From assembly GCA_022844585.1 (NCBI GenBank), contig JALHLM010000039.1, positions 1-19,054 on the forward strand: a DNA stretch of 19,054 nucleotides, written 5' to 3'. Within the stretch, counting starts at the first letter, position 1; every line of letters starts with the position of its first letter. A model generated the notes under the pieces. The model had not been told where the DNA came from. It saw nothing but the letters and a program-made list of their open reading frames with translations, and did no database searches. A program made the translations under genes and the position numbers. Of this stretch, positions 7,104 through 14,400 are shown piece after piece. The DNA is from Pirellulales bacterium. Lineage in GTDB: Bacteria; Planctomycetota; Planctomycetia; Pirellulales; JALHLM01.

Positions 7104-8077
7104 ATCACCGCCGGCCTTCTCGTCGTGGGGCGTTGGGCTGTTAGTTCTTTCGGCAATGGACCGACGACGTAGAGGGTTGGGTCGTCGATGATCCATTCGG
7201 TCGTCCAGTTCCGGCCGTCGGCCTGGTTGGCGACGTTGAAGAAGAACGTGCTGAACTGGCGAGCGCGGTAGCCGTGGGCGTAGTAGGAGGCGATGAAGTC
7301 TTCCTCGGTGAGGTCGTCGACGCCTTCGCCCGCGTAGTAGTGGACCATGCCGTCGGCGGTGCAGGACATGCCGAAGGTCCACCAGCCGGGCGTGATCGCC
7401 GGGCCGGCCGTGTCGCCGCGATTGCTGGCGCGGAGCACCAGGTTGGCGCTCGGGCCTTGGGAACGCTGCGTGCCCCGCGGATGATATTGGACGAAGATGC
7501 CGGGCCAGAACTTTTCCAGTTCCTTGTTAGCTTGTTTCGGCGCGGATCCACGCAGGCTGAGCCGGAAGCCAAAGGAGAGGCCGTCGCGTTGTTCCCATTC
7601 CTCGAACGGCGGCACGTAGACTCGAACGACAGCGCTCGGCGAGCTGGAAACGGGAATCAAACCGCCGACCCGGGCGCTGCAACTGGCGTGCAGGTCGTCC
7701 TGTTGCACTTCTTTGGTGCGGCGACCGGGGATGCCGGTGTCGAGCGACGTCATCAATAACGACCCTTCGCTGCCGGGCAGGCCGCCTTCGGGCGTGGCAA
7801 CGCGTTCCAGGACGTCCGGCTGGCCGCGACCGGTGCCTTCTTTGAAGCGGCCGTTTTTGGCGCGACCGTACGGTTTGCGGCGTTGGCCGTCGATATCGTG
7901 GCTGCTTTTCTGGCCGTTGAATTCGTAGGACCAATCGGCCTTCTCGAAGTTATCGCCGACGCTCGTGATCTTCCGGCCGGTGCCGGGAACGACTGGTTCG
8001 GCGCGCAGCTCGGCGGCCTGGAATTCCATCAGCCCAAGGCCGGCTAAGATCACCAGGCCCAAGCAGTTGCGCGACAT
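7091..8077 (-). CDS. Secreted protein of unknown function (328 aa)
   Basis: The N-terminus MSRNCLGLVILAGLGLMEFQ is a signal peptide (positive start, hydrophobic core), with probable cleavage near residue 26 (LRA-EP). The mature part has no catalytic motif I recognise. Its middle and C-terminal thirds alternate hydrophobic and polar residues with many aromatics (GLSFGFRLSLRG, PGIFVQYHPRG, PGWWTFGMSCTADG, FSTFFFNVANQ, TTEWIIDDPTLYV). This suggests a beta-sandwich, perhaps concanavalin/laminin-G-like, ending in a planctomycete-style WIIDDPTLYVV phrase. The start ATG 8077 has GAGG 6 bases upstream. It ends with residues MNDE and a stop that lie inside the palindromic element at 6962-7103. It is likely exported; whether it binds sugar or protein is not known. 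Confidence 0.85.
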   Translation of the reverse strand: MSRNCLGLVILAGLGLMEFQAAELRAEPVVPGTGRKITSVGDNFEKADWSYEFNGQKSSHDIDGQRRKPYGRAKNGRFKEGTGRGQPDVLERVATPEGGLPGSEGSLLMTSLDTGIPGRRTKEVQQDDLHASCSARVGGLIPVSSSPSAVVRVYVPPFEEWEQRDGLSFGFRLSLRGSAPKQANKELEKFWPGIFVQYHPRGTQRSQGPSANLVLRASNRGDTAGPAITPGWWTFGMSCTADGMVHYYAGEGVDDLTEEDFIASYYAHGYRARQFSTFFFNVANQADGRNWTTEWIIDDPTLYVVGPLPKELTAQRPTTRRPAVMNDE

Positions 8078-8303
8078 TGTCGACCTCGATCGTGTGCTCG
8101 ATGGCGCTCGCCGCCGCTATGGGCGGCAAAGTGGTTACCATCGTCAAGATCGGCAAATTGGGCGCGCTGCCTTGGCGAGGTCGGGGCGCACTGGAAAAGT
8201 CTGCGCAGAGTTCCAGGCGATCGGGCTGAATGCCCCAGGGAAGGCCTCCGCCGACTGACTTGTGTTCACGAGATTCTGATGGCGTAAGGATGCATACGCG
8301 TAA

Positions 8304-8402
8304 GTCGGCCGCCCCGTTGGGGTTACCGACTGCCACGGCCATCGAGTCCAGGGGTTTCGCTTCGCTCAACCCCTGGCTACTGACGGTCGCCCCTTTTGGG
8401 GC
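8304..8402 (+). repeat. Three-hairpin dispersed repeat, copy 2
   Basis: The first block is GTCGGCCGCCCCGTTGGGG followed by TTACC (8304-8327). The second hairpin is CCAGGGGTT (8348-8356), loop TCGCTTCGCTC, AACCCCTGG (8368-8376), a 9-bp stem. The linker is CTACTGACGGTC, and the third hairpin is GCCCC-TTTT-GGGGC (8389-8402). Compared with copy 1 (6014-6110), the middle stem is one base pair longer on both sides while the 11-base loop is unchanged. Positions 8366-8402 also encode the last 12 residues and stop of the minus-strand giant gene. The remainder of the 8078-8365 gap holds only the GAGG ribosome-binding site (8084-8087) of the gene to its left. Confidence 0.8.
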
Positions 8403-11400
8403 TTGGAAATATGCGCGCGATGACCGATTTGGGATGAATCACTGGGGGCGTTCAGAACTTCCAACGGTAATCGCTCGCCGCTCATCTGGCCGAAGAGCAG
8501 GTCGGCGGCCGATTCCTTGGCGGCGTTGCGTTCCGACTTGCGGCGGGCCAGCAGTACTGGCGCGCCGCCGAGCGTCAGCCTGGTGCCGTCGACCGACACG
8601 GCCACGGTGTGTGAATCGAGCATTCGTGACGTGGAAATCGATTGCGGCGCGCCGACCAACGTCGTGAGCGACGGCGAACCGTTCGACGAAGCGCCGAAAT
8701 TGTTGCGGACGTTGTTCAGGTCGGTAACCGAAACCACACCGTCGCCGTTCGTGTCGCCGATCGCTGCGGCCCCCGTGGCGCCGAACGAATTGCGGACGTT
8801 GTTCAAGTCGGCGATGTTCACTTCGCCGTCGCCGTTCGTATCGCCGAGCAGTGTTGTTTCCGCTTCGACGGTGAGCACGAACGCCTCGTTGGTGGTCAGC
8901 ACGCCGTCAGTAACCATGATGGTGATCGTCGCCGTGCCGGTCTGATCCGCCACGGGCGTTACCACCAGCGTGCGATTCGCGCCCGTGCCGCCGAACACTA
9001 ACCCGAAATTGCGAACCAGCGTGGGATTGGAAGAAACGGCCGAGACAAGCAGACTGCCGAGCGGACTGTCCAAATCGCCGATCGTGAACTCGATGACGTC
9101 CGTCGAGGTGTTTTCCTGGATCGTGATATCGCCGATCGGTGTAATCGTCGGGGGGTAGCTCACGTCCACCACGGTTAGCACGAATGATTCTTCCACGGAT
9201 GTCGTGCCGTCGCTGACCGTCAGCGTGATCGTGGCCGTGCCGAACGTGTTGGCTTCGGGCGTGACCGTGACCGTGCGATTCGCACCGCTGCCCCCCAGGA
9301 CGATGCCCAGGTTGCGCACCAAGGTCGGATTGGAGGAGACTGCCGAGACCGTCAATGATCCGGCAGCCGTTTCTGGATCGCCGACTGTGAACGCGAGGGG
9401 CGCGGTCGACGTATTCTCATCGATGGAAAGGTCCGCGATCGCGGAGATCGTCGGCGGATCGTTCACGGGGTCTACGGCGAGTTCGAAGTCCTCGATCGCC
9501 ACGGCCGTTCCGTCGCTCAAGGTGATCGTAATGATGGCGGCGCCGCTGACGTTGCCCGCTGGCGTGACGGTGACGGTGCGACTCGCTCCTGATCCGCCGA
9601 AGACGATGTTCGCCAGCGGCACCAGATTGGTGTTCGAGGATTCCGCGGTGAGCACGAGCGAGCCGAGCGCTGTTTCCACATCGCCGATCGTAAAGGCGAT
9701 CGCGCCGGTGTTGCCGTCTTCGGGAATGGAACGGCTGGCGATGGCCGAGATGGTGGGCAGGTCGTTGATCGGGTTGACGGTCACCACAAAGGTCTCCGTG
9801 ACCTGATCGTCGCCATCGTCCACGGTGATCGTGATCGTCGCGGAGCCGAATTGATTGCCGGCCGGCGTGACGACCACGCTGCGATTCGCGCCCGTGCCGG
9901 AGATGACGATGTTGGCATTGGGGACGAGCGTGGTGTTCGACGACGAGCGCGTAACGGTCAGACTGCCGGCGGGCGTTTCCACGTCGCCAATGGTGAAGAC
10001 AAGCGACGGCGTGGCACCGTCTTCATCGATCGTGAGACTATCGATGGCGGAAATCGTCGGCAGATTGTTGGGGGCAAAATCGGTGTCGCCAGGCGTGGCT
10101 TGTTCGCCGCCCCAGCTCGTGGAAAAATCGCCGAAGGCGGTCGTCGCGAGGCGCGTGAGCGAGTCTCCGCTGGCATTGGGCAGTTGCGGCCACGGGGCGA
10201 CGTTGTCGTACTTCACCTGGTCGACCAGCAGGTAGGGGATCAACTCGGGTTGATTCGCGGGCGGTTCATCCGGCCTTTCGAGCCGGACCGTGCCGTCGTT
10301 GTTGGGCAATGAAAGCGGATCATAGGGACCGACGAGGTCCACTTCTTGCCCAATGCCGTAGTGCGTGCGGAAGGCGTTTGCTTTGACGGTATCGGCCGGA
10401 TTGAAACGGACGATGACCAAGGCCTGAAGCGGGTCAATGGTCTGTCCCGCGGCGAACACCAGGTCGACGCCGCCGCTGATGCGCCAGTTGCTGAGATCGA
10501 TTGGATTGGCGGTGTTGTTGTAGAGTTCGATGAATTCCAGGTCGTCGTCGCCTGCCGCCGCCAGCGGGTTGTACATCACCTCGCTGATCAAGACGGGGCC
10601 GAACAACGGTCCGCTGTTCGGTCCACCGAGCGTGACTTCCGTCATGGGGAACAACTCGCCCGTGCCGTTCGGCCAGCGTCCGAACGAAACGCCGTTCGCG
10701 GCCGCGCCGAATTCGCCGCGATCCGCGAAACGCAGGAGCTTGCCCGAAGTGTTCGCGGCCAGCAGCCAGGTGTCGTCTCCCTCGGCGGCGGAGAACGAAA
10801 AATCATTCGGGCCGGGATTGCTGGGGTTCGGATTGAAATCATCCTCGTCGTACACGAGGTAGCCGTGGGCCGGGATGATGGTGTTGTTGGGGATGCGGAA
10901 CTTGGCGTAGTTGTTATTCGAATCGCTGAGATACCAGCCGCCGACATTGATGGACGCGTTGGTGGTGTTGTAAAGCTCCACCGCGTCCTTCTGGGGCAGG
11001 TCGGTATGCGTCAGCACCTCGTTGACGACGATGTCGGTGAAATTGCCAATGCCGGCCTTGCCTGGGGAGCCGTCGTATTCGGTGCTCGGCCGCCAGTTTT
11101 GCGGATCGTTGTAGTCGCCGGTGACGCTGATGACTTCCAGCGAGCTGCCGTTGCCGTCCGCGCGTCCCGGCCAGGCGCCACCATCGTCAAAGGTGAAGTT
11201 GTCGATGTCGTTGCCGTTGCGGGCTTTGACCGTCAACTGTTCGCCGCCGTTCGCCAGGCCGCCCGTGAAGACGCCGGCAATGGGCAAGTCGGTTCCATAG
11301 CGCATTTCGAAGGCAGCCCGATTGCTGACGATCAGCACATACTTGCCGGGGTCGAGCGAAACGATGTCAGAGCCCGAGAAGTTGAATGTCAGTCCGACGA

Positions 11401-14400
11401 ACTCCACGCCGGCCAGATCGATGGCCTGGCCGCTGGTGTTGCGCAATTCGACGAACTCGAAATCGTTCTCGCTGAGGAATCCCGCGGCGACTTCGGCGGG
11501 GGTCGGCTCGGACGGATTGTAGTTGAGTTCGGTGATGGTGAAATTCGATGCACTGGCCGGCGTGCCGATGAAGTATTCCGCCGTGGCCATCGCGGACCAG
11601 TCACCGCCCTGTAGCGTGCGGGCGTTGACGATCGCGCTTTCCGTCAATGACGTACCGGAGCCGACGGAATAGGAATCGAGCTGCGCCTCGATGAAGAAAT
11701 CGGTCTCGCCGGCGGAGACGTTCAAGCCGTGGATCGCGAGGACGTTGGCGCCATTGATGAGGTGCTGGCGGAAGTTGCTGATGTCGATGGTTTCGAAGAC
11801 GACGGCCTGTTGATCGGCGCGGCTGACCGTGGCGGTGCTGCTGAACGTCGGACTGGCCGGGGCGTTGCGCTCGGCCACTTTCACGCCGTTCAAGTAGGCG
11901 ATGAAGCCGTCGTCGTATTTCATTTGCAGGTTCAAGGCTTGCACGCTGCTCACGGATGACGCGTTGAACGGCATCCGTAAGTAGGCGCCTGCACGGACGT
12001 TGTGCATCGACGCCTGAATGTCCGTTTCGATCAGCGGATCGAAGTCGAAAGGAATCGCCGTGGTCGTGGTGCTCCAGCCGAACGTGCCGTTCTGCAGAAT
12101 CTGGAAGTTGCCGTTGAATCCGCCTTGTGAACCGGACGCCAAGGAAAGCTCCAAGGAGTCGCCGCCGCCGGCTTCGTAGAAATCGAGTTGGATAGTCGTC
12201 GTCAACGGCGAGCCAGACACGGTGAACGTGCCGCCGGACTGACCGTGACCGCGCGGCGAAGAGTACGAAAAGCCATTCGTCGGCTGCGTGCCGTTCTGGT
12301 TGAAGCGGCTGGTGAAGGTGGTGTTCGGGATCGTGAGTCGGAAGCCGTCGTCGCTACCGACGGCCAGGGTCCAGGTGCCGACCGGAATGGTGATCGTGGC
12401 GGTAGCGCGGATGGCGTACTGCTCGCGGTCCACGGTGCCGGGCACGGCCAGATTCGGAGGCGAGCCGAAATCTCCGGGATCCCCGAGATTCACATAGGAC
12501 ATGACGGTGGAGGTGTCCGAGGCGATGGTGAATCCGCTCGTATTGCCGTTGAGCAGATTGGACGCCGTGTTGATCGAATCGATGTTGCCAGAGCTGGTGT
12601 CCAAAGTTCGTACGGTGAAGCCCGGGCCGCTGGAGATGGTGCCGGTGTCGAACCCGATGGGCATGGGGCCGCTGGACCAACTGTTGTGGTTGAAGCCGGG
12701 CTGCTGCCAGGCGCCTTCGGTGCCGTCGGGGACGCGCCAGCGGGCGCTTGTGCTTGACGAGACGTAGGTGGCGACGTTGTTGTAGGCGATGGCATCGGGG
12801 GAGATGCCGCCGCCGGGGAGTCGCGGGTCGCTGCCGTCGATGGTGTAGTAGATCACACCGTCGATCGTGGCAAACTCGATGTCATGGCCGCTGGGAACGT
12901 TGCCGCCGTTGGGCACATGCACGGGCGGATCGATGTCCGGGTAAAGTCCGTCCTGCTTGAGTTGATTCAGCACGACGTTCGTGCGCGCCGGGAAATAGTT
13001 GTTGACGATGCCATTGATGGTGTTTTGCCAGTCGGCCTTGGTGAACGCCGGCTCGCGCTTCGAGTCACCCCAACGGGCTGACTCGGCGATGATCGGCAGG
13101 TCAAGTTCATTTTTGCGCGCGTTGAAGCGAGCCGCATTGGCGGCCGGCGTCAGCGCACCGCTGCCGAAGAACGTTTGTTGAACGCGATCGGCCACTTCCA
13201 AGCGAAAATCCTCGCTCTCCCAGAGCTGCTGGAAGATCCATTGCGGATTGGCATGCTGGAACTGCGCGCCTGCGGGAAAGGGCCCGGTGCGGTCCTCGTT
13301 GACGTTCAACAACGTGTGTTCGTTGTCGTGCGCGAAGAAGCGCCAGCCTTCGTCGCCGGTGCGATCGCGCAGGCCGTACCAGTTGTTGATCGCGCTGTTG
13401 CCGAGGAAGTTCGAGATCGGGGCGTCCAGGTTGCCGCCGTAGATGATCGCGAGCATGTAGTCGATCAAATTGCGGCTATCCAAATGCACGGCGTAGTTCG
13501 GGTTGCGCGTGCCGTCCGGGTTGAGTCCCTTGAGCTTCTGATAGAGTTCGAAGCGTTGCGCTGCGTTCGCCGCGTTCGCAACCGCGTTGGCGCCTTCCCA
13601 GAAATCTTGGAAGGCTTCCAGGTTGCCGTCCGTGGCCTGAAGCGTATAGGGCCCGGCCTCGGCTTTGACCACGTCGTAGTTGTCCTTCTCGCCGCCAAAA
13701 TAGCTGGCCGCGAAGGCCGCTTCCGAGCGTTCCTGGGATTGGAACAAGCCCCAGTAGATGCCGTTGATGAACAGGTGATGGTAGCGGCTGCGCGTGTAGG
13801 GATCGCCGAGGTCGCGCTGCAGATCGCGCGAGAACACGTCCCGGTTCATGGTGTTTTGACTGTCGCCCCCGAACGACCAGGAATAGTTCTGCGCGGTACG
13901 CAGATCCATGTTCTCGAATTCGTCGACCCCCTCGTTGCCGAACCAGGCGTAGTTCAAATCTCCTTCGTACTCATCGCGGAAGAACAACCGAAAGGCATGC
14001 TTGGGGTTGTCTCCGGTACGACTGAAACCGCCGCGGATGCGAATGCCGGCGTCGATCTGAAAGCCTTGCGTGCCGTCTGGGTGAATCAATTCCACCGACG
14101 CCGCGCGCTCCCATTGACGTCCTTCGCCGCTGGCGTTGACGTAAATGCCCGTGGAGGGATCGAACAAGTCGTCCAAATCCATGACGACGGAAACGGACGA
14201 GATGTCGAGCAGCGCATCGTCCACCAGCGGACCATAGGTGCCGTGGTTGACGATGTCCGGGTCCATCCCGTAGTCCATATCCTGGCCGTTTACGCCGCTT
14301 GCCGCCCAGCCCGGACCGGGGACCTGCCCAGTGGGCTGTTGGGTCAGGACGTTGCTCATGAAGAGGTAAGTGGCCGTCTCAGCGCGCGAAGGCTCGAAGC

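Noticed and set aside
7950..8369. A 139-codon minus-strand frame starting inside hairpin repeat copy 2
   Set aside because: It overlaps the signal-peptide region of the 328-aa gene in another frame, has no domain, and begins within repeat DNA. The GAGG-preceded ATG at 8077 is better supported.
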